NCBI RefSeq assembly: GCF_050485565.1
Contig: NZ_JBJHBQ010000004.1
Span: forward strand, 124,001-188,000
DNA: 64,000 bases
Direction of reading: 5' to 3'
DNA from: Glycocaulis sp050485565
GTDB lineage: Bacteria > Pseudomonadota > Alphaproteobacteria > Caulobacterales > Maricaulaceae
Shown piece after piece: positions 37,618-46,203 of the stretch. Position 1 is the stretch's first letter. Each line of letters starts with the position of its first letter. The translations under genes and the position numbers were made by a program. The notes under the pieces were generated by a model that was not told where the DNA came from, searched no databases, and saw only the letters and a list, made by a program, of their open reading frames with translations.

Positions 37618-38376
37618 ATGTCATCAAGTGACGGCGCGCACGCGCCCGGCCCCGCTTTCGTGCTGGTCAATCCGCAAATGGGCGAGAATATCGGCGCGGC
37701 CATGCGGGTGATGGCCAATTTCGGTCTTGATGATTTGCGAATCCATGCGCCGCGTGATGGCTGGCCCAATGAGCGCGCCGAGGCGATGAGCGCCGGCTCG
37801 CCGCTCTATGCGTCTGCCCGCGTCAGCGATGATCTCGATGACGCACTGGAAGGCTGCACGGTGCTCTACGCCACCACGGCGCGCCCGCGCGGCATGGTGA
37901 AGCCCGTAATGACCGCGCGCGAGGCGATGGCCGAGGCGAGGGGGCTGATCGCCGCTGGACAGACGCCGGGCTTCCTCTTCGGGGCAGAAAAATCCGGCCT
38001 TCCCAACGAGCTGGTGGCCCGCTCGCGCGCCATCCTCACGCTTCCCGTTGATCCGGGCTTTGCGTCGCTGAACCTTGCCATGGCGGTCGGCGTGCTCGCC
38101 CATGAATGGCGCGCGGGCGATCCGCCGCCGGAAGAGTTCAAACCGCTGGAGGAGGCCGCAGACGCCGTGGCGCTCCACCGCATGTATGAGCATTTCGAGG
38201 ACGAGCTGGAGCGCGCGGGCTTCTTCTTCCCGCCGGAGAAAAAGCCGCTGATGACGCAGAATTTGCGCAACATGTTCGCCCGCGCTGGCCTGACCGAACA
38301 GGAAGTGCGCACTTTCCGCGGCGCCATCAAGGCGCTCACCATCGGGAGAGGGAAGGCGCGGGTGGTGCGGGATTAG
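37618..38376 (+). CDS. trmJ: tRNA (cytidine/uridine-2'-O)-methyltransferase TrmJ
   Basis: A SPOUT methyltransferase that 2'-O-methylates tRNA position 32. The 252-aa protein has FVLVNPQMGENIGAAMRVMANFG, motif 2 GFLFGAEKSGLPNE and motif 3 LPVDPGFASLNLAMAVG of the trefoil knot, plus a helical C-terminus typical of TrmJ. It is divergent from icd with about 108 nt between. Confidence 0.92.
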   Translation: MSSSDGAHAPGPAFVLVNPQMGENIGAAMRVMANFGLDDLRIHAPRDGWPNERAEAMSAGSPLYASARVSDDLDDALEGCTVLYATTARPRGMVKPVMTAREAMAEARGLIAAGQTPGFLFGAEKSGLPNELVARSRAILTLPVDPGFASLNLAMAVGVLAHEWRAGDPPPEEFKPLEEAADAVALHRMYEHFEDELERAGFFFPPEKKPLMTQNLRNMFARAGLTEQEVRTFRGAIKALTIGRGKARVVRD

Positions 38377-38385
38377 GGAATTTTT

Positions 38386-38513
38386 CCCCTCGTCCTTCGA
38401 GACGTTCGCTTCGCTCACCCTCAGGATGAGGGGAAAAGCGAAAAACAAAAAAACAAAAAACAAACCCCTCATCCTGAGGGGCTTCGTAAGAAGCCGTCTC
38501 GAAGGACGAGGGG
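38386..38513. repeat. family B, large inverted pair with A-rich spacer
   Basis: Two units (38386-38433 and 38465-38513) face each other; CCCCTCGTCCTTCGAGACG opens the first and its complement closes the second. The 31-nt spacer is almost all A with a few C and G. The array fills the trmJ-rpsD interval and could form a long hairpin or cruciform. Confidence 0.8.
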
Positions 38514-38701
38514 TTTGGCTCAACTCACCCACGCTGATTGACAATTTCCCGCCCCTGCAGCATAAGCCGCGCTTCCCTCACGCTGGGGCTGGTAACAGTC
38601 CTGATTATTCATCCCACGGGACGATGCGTGAACCGCCGTGTTTTGTAGCCGGTGCGATGGTGAGGGCGCACAGGCCGGGCCGCATCGAAGAAGAGAGAAC
38701 C

Positions 38702-39319
38702 ATGTCGAAGCGTCATTCGCAGAAATACAAAATTGACCGCCGTATGGGCGAAAACATCTGGGGCCGTCCGAAGTCTCCGGTGAACACCCGCTCCTACGGT
38801 CCCGGCCAGCACGGCCAGCGCCGCAAGGGCAAGATGAGCGATTTTGGCCTGCAGCTCATGGCCAAGCAGAAGCTCAAAGGCTATTACGGCAACATCACCG
38901 AGAAGCAGTTTGCGCGCACCTATGAAGAGGCGCAGCGCCGCCGTGGCAACACGGCTGAAAACCTGATCGGCCTGCTGGAAAGCCGTCTGGATGCGGTGGT
39001 CTATCGCGCCAAATTCGTGCCGACCGTGTTTGCGGCCCGCCAGTTCGTCAATCACGGCCACGTGACGGTGAACGGCAAGCGCGTCAACATTTCCTCCTAC
39101 CAGGTTAAGCCCGGTGACGTGGTGGAAGTGCGCCAGAAGTCGCGCAACATGGCCCTCGTCCTCGAAGCGCTGGATAGCGCCGAGCGCGACGTGCCGGACT
39201 ATATCGATCTCGATGCCAAGGCGATGAAAGCCACCTACACCCGCGTGCCGGAGTTTTCCGACGTGCCCTACCCGGTGAAGATGGAACCGAACCTGGTTGT
39301 CGAATTCTACGCGTCCTAG
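38702..39319 (+). CDS. rpsD: 30S ribosomal protein S4
   Basis: A primary 16S-binding protein of the small subunit, 205 aa. It has the N-terminal S4 region (KYKIDRRMGENIWGRPKSPV) and the S4 RNA-binding domain with RLDAVVYRAKFVPTVFAARQFVNHGHV and GDVVEVR. A GAGAG-like ribosome site precedes the ATG; longer in-frame reading upstream runs through repeat DNA. It is a stand-alone gene with its own terminator. Confidence 0.97.
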   Translation: MSKRHSQKYKIDRRMGENIWGRPKSPVNTRSYGPGQHGQRRKGKMSDFGLQLMAKQKLKGYYGNITEKQFARTYEEAQRRRGNTAENLIGLLESRLDAVVYRAKFVPTVFAARQFVNHGHVTVNGKRVNISSYQVKPGDVVEVRQKSRNMALVLEALDSAERDVPDYIDLDAKAMKATYTRVPEFSDVPYPVKMEPNLVVEFYAS

Positions 39320-39346
39320 GACGCCTGGAGTTATCGAATGCAAGAA

Positions 39347-39374
39347 GCCCGTCAGCTTTGCTGGCGGGCTTTTT
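39347..39374 (+). terminator. intrinsic terminator of rpsD
   Basis: GCCCGTCAGC, TTT, GCTGGCGGGC followed by TTTTT, 28 nt after the rpsD stop. Confidence 0.93.
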
Positions 39375-39446
39375 GTTGGCCCTTCAGCTTCCAGTCATGT
39401 CTGGCCTGCCATGCCGGTTCCCGCTAAGTGTGGAGGCATGAGGATC

Positions 39447-39842
39447 ATGGCGCTTGCAGGATGGGTACCGGTGGCCGGAACGGCTGCGCTGCTGGCCGCA
39501 TGTGCGGCTGCGCCCGCCCCCTCCCTGCAGCCTTCGCAAATGCTGCCCGGTGAACGCGAGACCATCCATTACTGGCAGGAAATGCCGGACGGTTCGATCC
39601 GCGTTCAGGTGCGCTCAAACGGCTGCACCACGAATGAGAGTTTCGAGCCGGTGGTGATGATGGATTCGCGCCGAGGCTGGTCGTTCACATTGGAGTTGCG
39701 CCGCCTGCAGCCTGATCATTGCCGGGCGTTTCTGCCCGAAGGGGTGGAACTGGTCTGGACTCGTGACGAGCTGGGCCTGCCAAGGAGCGCAAGCGTGCGC
39801 GTCATCAATCCGCAGGCGCCCACGCCGAGGCCGAGATACTGA
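39447..39842 (+). CDS. small lipoprotein of unknown function
   Basis: A 131-aa lipoprotein: the signal ends in lipobox ALLAAC and the mature part starts CAAAPAPS. The mature domain is beta-rich with WQEMPDGSIRVQVRSNGC and two later cysteines, possibly disulfide-bonded. I chose the ATG at 39447, 10 nt after GGAGG; the ATG at 39438 is only 1 nt from it. A family A repeat begins 14 nt after the stop. Confidence 0.7.
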   Translation: MALAGWVPVAGTAALLAACAAAPAPSLQPSQMLPGERETIHYWQEMPDGSIRVQVRSNGCTTNESFEPVVMMDSRRGWSFTLELRRLQPDHCRAFLPEGVELVWTRDELGLPRSASVRVINPQAPTPRPRY

Positions 39843-39856
39843 ATAGCCCTCTCACT

Positions 39857-40043
39857 TGTCATCACCCGCTTTATGCGGGTGATCCATGCCTCTTCTTTAG
39901 TTCCGCAACGCATCCGCGTTGCGATATTCCGCGAAAAGTCGCGGGCGCGCGTTCGCGCTTTTCAGGCCGCTTTGCGGCCTGCAACGAACGATCAGCCGGA
40001 AACTCTAGAGGCATGGGTGGCCCGGACAAGCCGGGCCATGACA
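39857..40043 (+). repeat. family A composite repeat, full 187-bp copy
   Basis: Same ends (TGTCAT...ATGACA) and internal order as the copy at 19377-19559, with small differences in the loops and in the last hairpin (GGCCCGG/CCGGGCC). It sits between convergent genes. Confidence 0.85.
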
Positions 40044-40061
40044 ATGTTGCAGCACAAACCG

Positions 40062-40394
40062 CTAAGCCGCTTCAATGCCCTTTTCGTCGAAAAAGGCTTT
40101 CAGCTCGCCGGTCTCGTACATCTCTTTGACGATGTCGCAGCCGCCGATGAACTCGCCCTTCACGTAGAGCTGGGGGATGGTCGGCCAGTCAGAATAGACC
40201 TTGATGCCTTCGCGCACTTCCATGTCTTCGAGCACGTTTACCGAGTGATACTCCACGCCCATATGCTGGAGCACGCGCGAAACGAGCGAGGAGAAGCCGC
40301 ACTGGGGAAAGAGCGGCGTGCCCTTCATGTACAGCACGACATCGTGGCCCTCCACCGTATTGCGGATCGATTCAAGCGTGGCGGTGTCGGTCAT
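40062..40394 (-). CDS. grxD: monothiol glutaredoxin Grx4 type
   Basis: An iron-sulfur cluster carrier of 110 aa with the monothiol active site CGFS (PLFPQCGFSSL), preceded by VVLYMKGTP and followed by WPTIPQLYVKGEFIGGCDI, the glutathione-binding region. The start MTDTATLESIR is family-typical; a start 12 codons upstream is less likely. It lies about 75 nt downstream of bolA on the same strand; the two proteins form the Grx4-BolA iron-sulfur complex. Confidence 0.95.
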   Translation of the reverse strand: MTDTATLESIRNTVEGHDVVLYMKGTPLFPQCGFSSLVSRVLQHMGVEYHSVNVLEDMEVREGIKVYSDWPTIPQLYVKGEFIGGCDIVKEMYETGELKAFFDEKGIEAA

Positions 40395-40468
40395 GTCGCA
40401 AGCGCTCCTTCGCGCACAAGGGATAGCCAAGAGCTAGGAAGCGCTGCCCGTCCGGTCAAGCGGGGCGT

Positions 40469-40699
40469 TCAGGGCGCGCGGGTGATGAGTGCCAGCGCAT
40501 GCAGCTCGCCGCCCATGCGTCCGCCCAGCGCGTCATAGACCAGCTTGTGCTGCTTCACGCGGGGCAGGCCGGCAAAGGCCGGTGAGACCACCGTCGCGCG
40601 GTAATGGTCGCCATCACCGGCCAGATCCTCGATCTCCACTTCAGCATCGGGCAGGGCCTCGCGGATCAGGCGCGAAATGTCGTCGGCGGCCATGGGCAT
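40469..40699 (-). CDS. BolA family protein
   Basis: A 76-aa BolA/IbaG-type protein, partner of Grx4 in Fe-S cluster transfer. The class II KH-like fold shows IREALPDAEVEIEDLAGDGDHYRATVVSPAFAG and the FxGxxxxxxHKxVYxxL-type motif as LPRVKQHKLVYDALGGRMGGELHALAL. The metal-ligand His of the HK motif is present. GGAGG lies about 8 nt before the ATG. Operon with grxD. Confidence 0.93.
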   Translation of the reverse strand: MPMAADDISRLIREALPDAEVEIEDLAGDGDHYRATVVSPAFAGLPRVKQHKLVYDALGGRMGGELHALALITRAP

Positions 40700-40808
40700 G
40701 GAATTTCCTCCTGTTCGCGGCGCGAGCCGGCGCTAGACTTGGTGGCACAGGCGCGAATCCTCAAGCGCCTATCCTAACAGCTTATCAGGGCAGGGAGCCT
40801 TACCCGTC

Positions 40809-41798
40809 ATGCAGTTCACCCCCAAGCTTCTGGCTCTTCCCTTGCTGGCTTTCGCGCTGGCCTCCTGCTCGCCGCCCGATACCGGACCGTCGCGCGAGGC
40901 GCAGGCGCTGACCGATCTGCGCATTCTGTCCGCCGATGACATGGAGGGGCGTCTGGTGGGCTCAGAGGGCAATGCTCGCGCCCGCGCATACATCATTGAG
41001 CGGCTGGGCGAGATCGGCGTCGAGGCTGTGTTTGAAAACTACGAGCAGGCCTTCACCTTCCAGCGTTCGCTCGATTTCCGCGATCCTGATGCGGAGCGTG
41101 AAACGGTGACCGCCGTCAATCTGGTGGGCCGTATCGCCGGGAGTAATCCGGGCGATCATGTGATGGTCGTTGGCGCGCATTACGACCATGTCGGCATGGA
41201 TGAGGACGGCAATATCTTCAATGGCGCGGACGACAACGCGTCGGGCACGGCGGGCCTGCTGGCCGTTGCGGCAGCCTTCATGGAGAACCCGCCGGAGAAT
41301 GATGTGATCCTCGTGGCCTTTGATGCCGAGGAGGGCGGTCTTCGCGGCGCGCGCCATTTCGTGGCCAATCGCCCGGAAGGCTATGAACAGATCGGTTTCA
41401 TGCTGAACATGGACATGATCGCCTATAGCGAGACCGACGATCTCTACGCGGTCGGCACCTGGCACTATCCGGTGCTGCTGGAGCTGGTGAGCGCCGCCGC
41501 CGAGGTGTCCCCGGTCAATTTGCGCACCGGCTATGACGAGCCGACCGACGATCCGCGCAATGACTGGACCATGCTGTCAGATCATGGGCCCTTCCATGCC
41601 GCCGGCATCCCCTTCCTCTATCTGGGCGTGGAGGACCATGAGCACTATCACCAGATCACCGACACCTATGAGAATATGACGCTGGCCTTCTTCGGCGGCG
41701 CGGTGGAGACGTCGGTGGACGTGGCGCGGCGCGCCGATGCCATGCTGGACCTCATCGCCACCTCACCCTCGCGCCAGCCCGAAACGGTGGAGAAGTAA
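40809..41798 (+). CDS. M28-family zinc aminopeptidase lipoprotein
   Basis: A 329-aa exported peptidase with lipobox ALASC. The di-zinc site of M28 is complete: GAHYDH (His124), NGADDNASGTAG (Asp141/Asp142), FDAEEGGLRGA with the catalytic Glu, NMDMIAY, and a late HGPFHAAGIPFLYLG. It probably trims peptides at the cell surface or in the periplasm. The PaaI-like gene starts 5 nt after its stop. Confidence 0.9.
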   Translation: MQFTPKLLALPLLAFALASCSPPDTGPSREAQALTDLRILSADDMEGRLVGSEGNARARAYIIERLGEIGVEAVFENYEQAFTFQRSLDFRDPDAERETVTAVNLVGRIAGSNPGDHVMVVGAHYDHVGMDEDGNIFNGADDNASGTAGLLAVAAAFMENPPENDVILVAFDAEEGGLRGARHFVANRPEGYEQIGFMLNMDMIAYSETDDLYAVGTWHYPVLLELVSAAAEVSPVNLRTGYDEPTDDPRNDWTMLSDHGPFHAAGIPFLYLGVEDHEHYHQITDTYENMTLAFFGGAVETSVDVARRADAMLDLIATSPSRQPETVEK

Positions 41799-41803
41799 CC
41801 GGC

Positions 41804-42217
41804 ATGATGTTGACGGTTGAGCAGCTGAATGAGCACGCCGTCCCGCTCTCACGCACGCTGGGCATTGTGATGGTGGAGGCCGGGCCGGAGCGCGTCGTCG
41901 CCGAAATGACGGTGCGCGAGGAGATATGCACGCTCGGCAATACGCTCCATGGCGGGGCGATGATGAGCCTGGCCGATATCGCCGGCGCGACAGGGGCTTT
42001 TCTCTCGCTACCGGAGGGCGCGGTCAGCACAACCACCACCGAGAGCAAGACCAACATGATCTCCAGCCCGCCCGTGGGCATGAAAGTCATCGCCACGGCC
42101 ACGCCGGTGCACAAGGGCAGGACCAGCCAGGTCTGGCAGACCCGCATCGAGCGGGAGGATGGCAAGCTGGTCTCGCTGACCACCCAGACCCAGCTCAATA
42201 TGTGGCCGAGGGGGTAG
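41804..42217 (+). CDS. PaaI-family hotdog thioesterase
   Basis: A 137-aa hotdog-fold acyl-CoA thioesterase. It has the family motif TLHGGAMMSLADIAGATGAF, with the catalytic Asp in the long helix, and STTTTESKTNMISSP. It likely hydrolyses aromatic or medium-chain acyl-CoAs. It starts 5 nt after the M28 peptidase gene and is followed by the ThuA-like gene, probably all co-transcribed. Confidence 0.88.
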   Translation: MMLTVEQLNEHAVPLSRTLGIVMVEAGPERVVAEMTVREEICTLGNTLHGGAMMSLADIAGATGAFLSLPEGAVSTTTTESKTNMISSPPVGMKVIATATPVHKGRTSQVWQTRIEREDGKLVSLTTQTQLNMWPRG

Positions 42218-42282
42218 ACCCCCGCCCTGCCTTGCGGCTTCCTGCCCGGCCTGCTTTGCTACGCGGTAAAGGGGAGAAGCTC

Positions 42283-43047
42283 ATGTTCAGGACGCTCGTT
42301 ACAGCCGTTTCAGGGCTAATTTTGTTATCGTTAACATCGGCCTGCGCCGAAGACGCGGCGGGTGTACCGGACGAGACCACCCGCGTGCTGGTCTTCTCCC
42401 ACACCACGGGCTGGCGCCATGACTCCATCGAACCGGGTGTCGAGGCGCTGCGAGTGATGGCTGAAGAAAATGGCTGGGCATTCGAAGCCAGCGAAGACCC
42501 TTCGATATTCGATGAGGGCGCGCTGGAGCGCACCGACGTACTGGTGCTGCTGAGCTCCACCACTGGCAGTACGCCGGAAAGCGAATGGCTGACCGATACC
42601 GGCCGCGCCGCCCTGCAGGGCTTTGTGCGCGGCGGAGGCGGGATTGCGGCGATCCATGCCGCGGCGGACGCGCATTACCACTGGCCCTGGTACAGGCAGA
42701 TGATCGGTGCCGCCTTCGACATGCACCCGCCCGGCACGCCCGATGGCGATCTGACCGGGGTGGACGGCGATCACCCTGCAACCCGCGCTTTGCCGGAGCA
42801 TTTCACCCGCACTGATGAGTGGTACTGGTTCTCTGACTTTGACGAAAACGTGCGCCTGCTGATGACGCTTGATGCCGCCTCCATCGGCGAGGCGGGCGGC
42901 GAGGTGCCAATGGCCTGGTCACACGCGTTTGAAGGCGGGCGGGTATTCTACACCGCGCTGGGCCATACCCGCGAAAGTTTTGCCGAGCCGCTCTTCCTTG
43001 AACATGTGCGCGGCGGCATCGCCTGGGCAGCGGGGCTGGAGGATTAG
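42283..43047 (+). CDS. ThuA-like domain lipoprotein
   Basis: A 254-aa exported protein: lipoprotein signal with TSAC at about 20, then a ThuA-like (class I glutamine amidotransferase-related) domain: VLVFSHTTGWRHDSI, ERTDVLVLLSSTT, GGGIAAIHAAADAHY and MAWSHAFEGGRVFYTALGHT. Family members act in sugar metabolism. GGGGAG precedes the ATG at 42283. It is the last GC-rich gene before the AT-rich island. Confidence 0.88.
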   Translation: MFRTLVTAVSGLILLSLTSACAEDAAGVPDETTRVLVFSHTTGWRHDSIEPGVEALRVMAEENGWAFEASEDPSIFDEGALERTDVLVLLSSTTGSTPESEWLTDTGRAALQGFVRGGGGIAAIHAAADAHYHWPWYRQMIGAAFDMHPPGTPDGDLTGVDGDHPATRALPEHFTRTDEWYWFSDFDENVRLLMTLDAASIGEAGGEVPMAWSHAFEGGRVFYTALGHTRESFAEPLFLEHVRGGIAWAAGLED

Positions 43048-43161
43048 TCGGACCCGCCCGCTGGCGGCCAGATCACGCCGCCAACCCAGCTGTCGACCGC
43101 ACGAGTTTTCCTATATTTTTGTTGAATCCTTCAACGATGACGACCTGTGACCACAGCAAAT

Positions 43162-43190
43162 TTTTCAAAATTAAAGAAAGTGTATATAAC
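43162..43190 (+). promoter_or_regulatory. candidate promoter of the island gene
   Basis: TTTTCA, 17 nt, TATAAC, about 88 nt before the island gene's ATG. It is only a partial match at -35, in AT-rich DNA where such matches are common. Confidence 0.3.
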
Positions 43191-43277
43191 GAAAACCGAG
43201 TTGCACCGCGCCTAGAGAGCGTTAAACGATCTGTTTTAGGCTGGAGCTGTGTTGGATATAATGCAAAGGAGTATTAT

Positions 43278-44711
43278 ATGTCAAAATTTAAAAACCCAAT
43301 ATTATTTTCTAAGCATTTTAATTTGGATAGTGGATCATTAGATAGATTTGGTTTGATAGACCCATTTTTAGATGTGGACACTCAGCTGTTTATAGACCCG
43401 CTTCTTTTAGAGAAGTCTTCAAATGAAATAATTTCCAAAGATGCGGCAGCACATTTTAAGCAGCATTTCTCCAATTTTTTGAGGCTTCTTGCTATTTCAA
43501 AAGCTGAAGGCGACACGCCATGGCGTAATGCGGAGCGCCTGCTGCCCCTTAGTGAGCCACCCGAGAATGGACTTGGTTACGGAGGTGCAAGTCGATCAGG
43601 CAGCTCGAGGTCTGCCGAGGTGCGCCTAGCGATAATGCGTACTGCTAAGGAGATTATCACGCTCGGGGCCGATGATCCCGAAATGATATCTCTTATGGGG
43701 TTTTTCGAAGAGGGTGTTGGTCCCGATACGATAAGCGACTTCACCACTCAGGTTATCATGAGGCAACTTGCTGAGATAACAAATAACTTCTGTAAACACG
43801 TAAAAATTCCTGTATATAATAACAATATTTGTTTTGATTTCGCCCTTCCAAGATATAAATCTAAAAATGGAAAAAATAAATACTTTGTTCTCGTTCCCAA
43901 GGATATAGTCAGAGAGCTGCCAATGGCGAATGACTGGAGCGACGTCTATGACGCTATCAACGCTAATCGGCAAATACGGGATTCTGTCAATGTAATGCTA
44001 TCAAGTATCGCAAAGCCGACTGTTTCAGATAGAAAATATGCTGTCCGAAGTTTTGCTTTGCATTCTCCTGATAGGTTTATGGCTTTTCTTAGCGCAATCA
44101 AGGAGGCGGCTGATAACTACGATCCAAATATGGATGCGCTGTCATACTTTAAGATGAAGTCAATAATAAGCGCTGGCTATGAAGGCGTTAAAACAGAAAA
44201 TAAATATGATTTAAGTGTTGGTCCAAATGAAATTTACCGGTGCGTTATGGATTCTATTGAATTATTTAGGCATCATGTTGAGAATGGCAATTTATGGGAA
44301 GAGCTCTGGGTTAATGGTAAACCCAAAAAGGAGCGGGCGGCGCAGCTTCTATATTATGCGATCTCAGATGCTTACTGCAAGGCACACGATGTTGATATTT
44401 CGCCGGAGGCTAACATGGGCGGTGGTCCAGTAGATTTCAAATTTTCAACCGGCTACCGATCAAGAGTTCTTGTCGAGATGAAAAGGTCTAGCGGGCAAGT
44501 GAAGCATGGGTATGAGAAGCAATTAGAATTTTATAAGACCGCTGCCAAGTCAGATTTTGGTATATATGTGGTTATGGATTACGGTGATTTGGGTAATAAA
44601 CTTCAAGAAATTACTCAAATACAATCGACGCGGCGTTCTGCAGGCTTGAGAGCATCAGATATCATAGTAATAGACAGCTCAAAAAAGCTATCGGCAAGCA
44701 AACGCAGATAG
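43278..44711 (+). CDS. predicted PD-(D/E)XK nuclease in an AT-rich island
   Basis: A 477-aa protein, start MSKFKNPILFSKHF, with GGAG 8 nt before the ATG. The C-terminal quarter has a PD-(D/E)XK arrangement: PVDFKF (Asp386), VLVEMKRS (Glu400, Lys402), and KQLEFYKTA with Gln415 and Tyr419, preceded by the helix KKERAAQLLYYAISDAYC. The N-terminal 380 residues, starting FGLIDPFLDVDTQLFIDPLLLEKS, match no domain I know. Base and codon use are far AT-richer than all neighbours (many AGA, ATA, TTA codons), which signals recent transfer. It stands alone, with no methylase or toxin gene. A single-gene defence or restriction-like nuclease is my inference. Confidence 0.72.
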   Translation: MSKFKNPILFSKHFNLDSGSLDRFGLIDPFLDVDTQLFIDPLLLEKSSNEIISKDAAAHFKQHFSNFLRLLAISKAEGDTPWRNAERLLPLSEPPENGLGYGGASRSGSSRSAEVRLAIMRTAKEIITLGADDPEMISLMGFFEEGVGPDTISDFTTQVIMRQLAEITNNFCKHVKIPVYNNNICFDFALPRYKSKNGKNKYFVLVPKDIVRELPMANDWSDVYDAINANRQIRDSVNVMLSSIAKPTVSDRKYAVRSFALHSPDRFMAFLSAIKEAADNYDPNMDALSYFKMKSIISAGYEGVKTENKYDLSVGPNEIYRCVMDSIELFRHHVENGNLWEELWVNGKPKKERAAQLLYYAISDAYCKAHDVDISPEANMGGGPVDFKFSTGYRSRVLVEMKRSSGQVKHGYEKQLEFYKTAAKSDFGIYVVMDYGDLGNKLQEITQIQSTRRSAGLRASDIIVIDSSKKLSASKRR

Positions 44712-44754
44712 TGGGTTTTTGAAGAAAGAAACTCAGCTAGCGTTATACTTTTTG

Positions 44755-44800
44755 CCTCGCTTGCACGAGGTCCCGGATAGCTGCTGGCGCAGCTTCCGGG
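44755..44800. terminator. two hairpins at the island's right edge
   Basis: CCTCG/CGAGG (44755-44770) is followed by CCCGGA-TA-GCTGC...GCAGC-T-TCCGGG (44772-44800). They sit between convergent genes and could terminate both; the second has the look of a host intergenic repeat. Confidence 0.6.
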
Positions 44801-44813
44801 ATTTCAGACGTGC

Positions 44814-46010
44814 CTACGCAAAGGCCTGATGGCCGGTAATGGCGCGGCCCATGATGAGGGCGTGGATATCGTGCGTCCCCTCATAGGTATTGACGGTTTC
44901 AAGGTTCATCGCATGGCGCAGAATGTGGTATTCCTCGGCGATGCCGTTGCCGCCATGGATGTCGCGCGCCTCGCGGGCAATGGCCAGCGCCTTGCCGCAA
45001 TTATTGCGCTTCATCAGGGAGATGGCTTCCGGCACGAAGGCGCCCTGGTCGATCAGGCGGCCAAGCTGCAGCGCGCCAAGGAAGCCCAGCGTGATCTCCG
45101 CCTGCATGTCGGCGAGCTTTTTCTGGACCAGCTGGGTGGCGGCGATGGGCTTGCCGAAGACAACGCGTTCCAGCGCGTATTCACGCGCGGCGTGGAAGCA
45201 GAACTCGGCCGCGCCCATGGCGCCCCATGATATGCCGTAGCGGGCCTTGTTGAGGCAGGAGAACGGCCCGCGCAGACCCTTCACATTCGGCAGGATCGCG
45301 TCTTCGCCGACCTTCACATCGTCCAGTGATATCGAGCCGGTGACGGACGCGCGAAGCGACAGCTTGCCCTCGATCTTGGGCGTCTCGAAGCCCTTGGTGC
45401 CGCGTTCCACGATGAAGCCGCGAATCTCACCATCAAGCTTGGCCCAGACCACCGCCAGATCAGAGATCGGCGAGTTGGTGATCCACATTTTCGAGCCGTT
45501 GAGCACGTAGCCGCCATCGACTTTCTTCGCGCTTGTGCGCATTGCGCCCGGATCGGACCCGCCATCGGCCTCGGTCAGGCCGAAACAGCCGACAAACTCA
45601 CCCGATGCCAGCTTGGGCAGGTATTTCTTTTTCTGCTCATCAGAGCCGAAGGCGAAGATCGGGTACATGACGAGGGAGGACTGCACGCTCATCGCGGAGC
45701 GATAGCCGGAATCAACCGCTTCCACTTCGCGCGCGATCAGGCCGTAGGCAACGTGGGAGAGGTCCGAGCCGCCATAGACTTCCGGCAGGGTGGCGCCCAG
45801 CAGGCCCAGCTCGCCCATCTCGGACATGATCTTCCGGTCGAACTTTTCCTCGCGCGCCGCCTCGATCACGCGCGGCAGCAGCTCGCCGCGTGAATAGTCG
45901 CGCGCGGCCTGAGAGACCATGCGCTCTTCCTCGGTCAGAAGGGTGTCGAGATGAAGGGCGTCGTCCCAGCGAAACTGGATCGCTGGGCCCTGGGTGTTGG
46001 TGCTGGCCAT
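44814..46010 (-). CDS. gcdH: glutaryl-CoA dehydrogenase
   Basis: An FAD acyl-CoA dehydrogenase that oxidises and decarboxylates glutaryl-CoA to crotonyl-CoA in lysine/aromatic catabolism. The 398-aa protein has GCFGLTEADGGSDPGAM (FAD/substrate site), LRGPFSCLNKARYGISWGAMG and catalytic Glu377 in NTYEGTHDIHAL. These are GCDH-specific rather than general acyl-CoA dehydrogenase signatures. It is divergent from the amidohydrolase gene. Confidence 0.92.
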   Translation of the reverse strand: MASTNTQGPAIQFRWDDALHLDTLLTEEERMVSQAARDYSRGELLPRVIEAAREEKFDRKIMSEMGELGLLGATLPEVYGGSDLSHVAYGLIAREVEAVDSGYRSAMSVQSSLVMYPIFAFGSDEQKKKYLPKLASGEFVGCFGLTEADGGSDPGAMRTSAKKVDGGYVLNGSKMWITNSPISDLAVVWAKLDGEIRGFIVERGTKGFETPKIEGKLSLRASVTGSISLDDVKVGEDAILPNVKGLRGPFSCLNKARYGISWGAMGAAEFCFHAAREYALERVVFGKPIAATQLVQKKLADMQAEITLGFLGALQLGRLIDQGAFVPEAISLMKRNNCGKALAIAREARDIHGGNGIAEEYHILRHAMNLETVNTYEGTHDIHALIMGRAITGHQAFA

Positions 46011-46203
46011 TATAAATGCTCCTCGCAGTGTTCGACGGACCCGAGTGGCGTCTTGCTACTACCCTTGGCGCGCAAAAGGCAGAGACTTTTTCACCTGATG
46101 CACAGGCGCCGGTGTCACGGCTCTGTGATGGCATACAGACTTTCAGATCGCGCCGGGCGTGCTAGCGTTTGCAGGAATGTAGAAAAATCAGGGGAGGTGC
46201 GCC

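Noticed and set aside
39873..40538. 221-aa open frame across a family A repeat and grxD
   Set aside because: Its first 58 codons translate the repeat, the rest is antisense to grxD; no ribosome site.
43257..43262. TATAAT just before the island gene's ribosome site
   Set aside because: A transcript starting 6-8 nt downstream would remove the ribosome site; the element at 43162-43190 is better placed.
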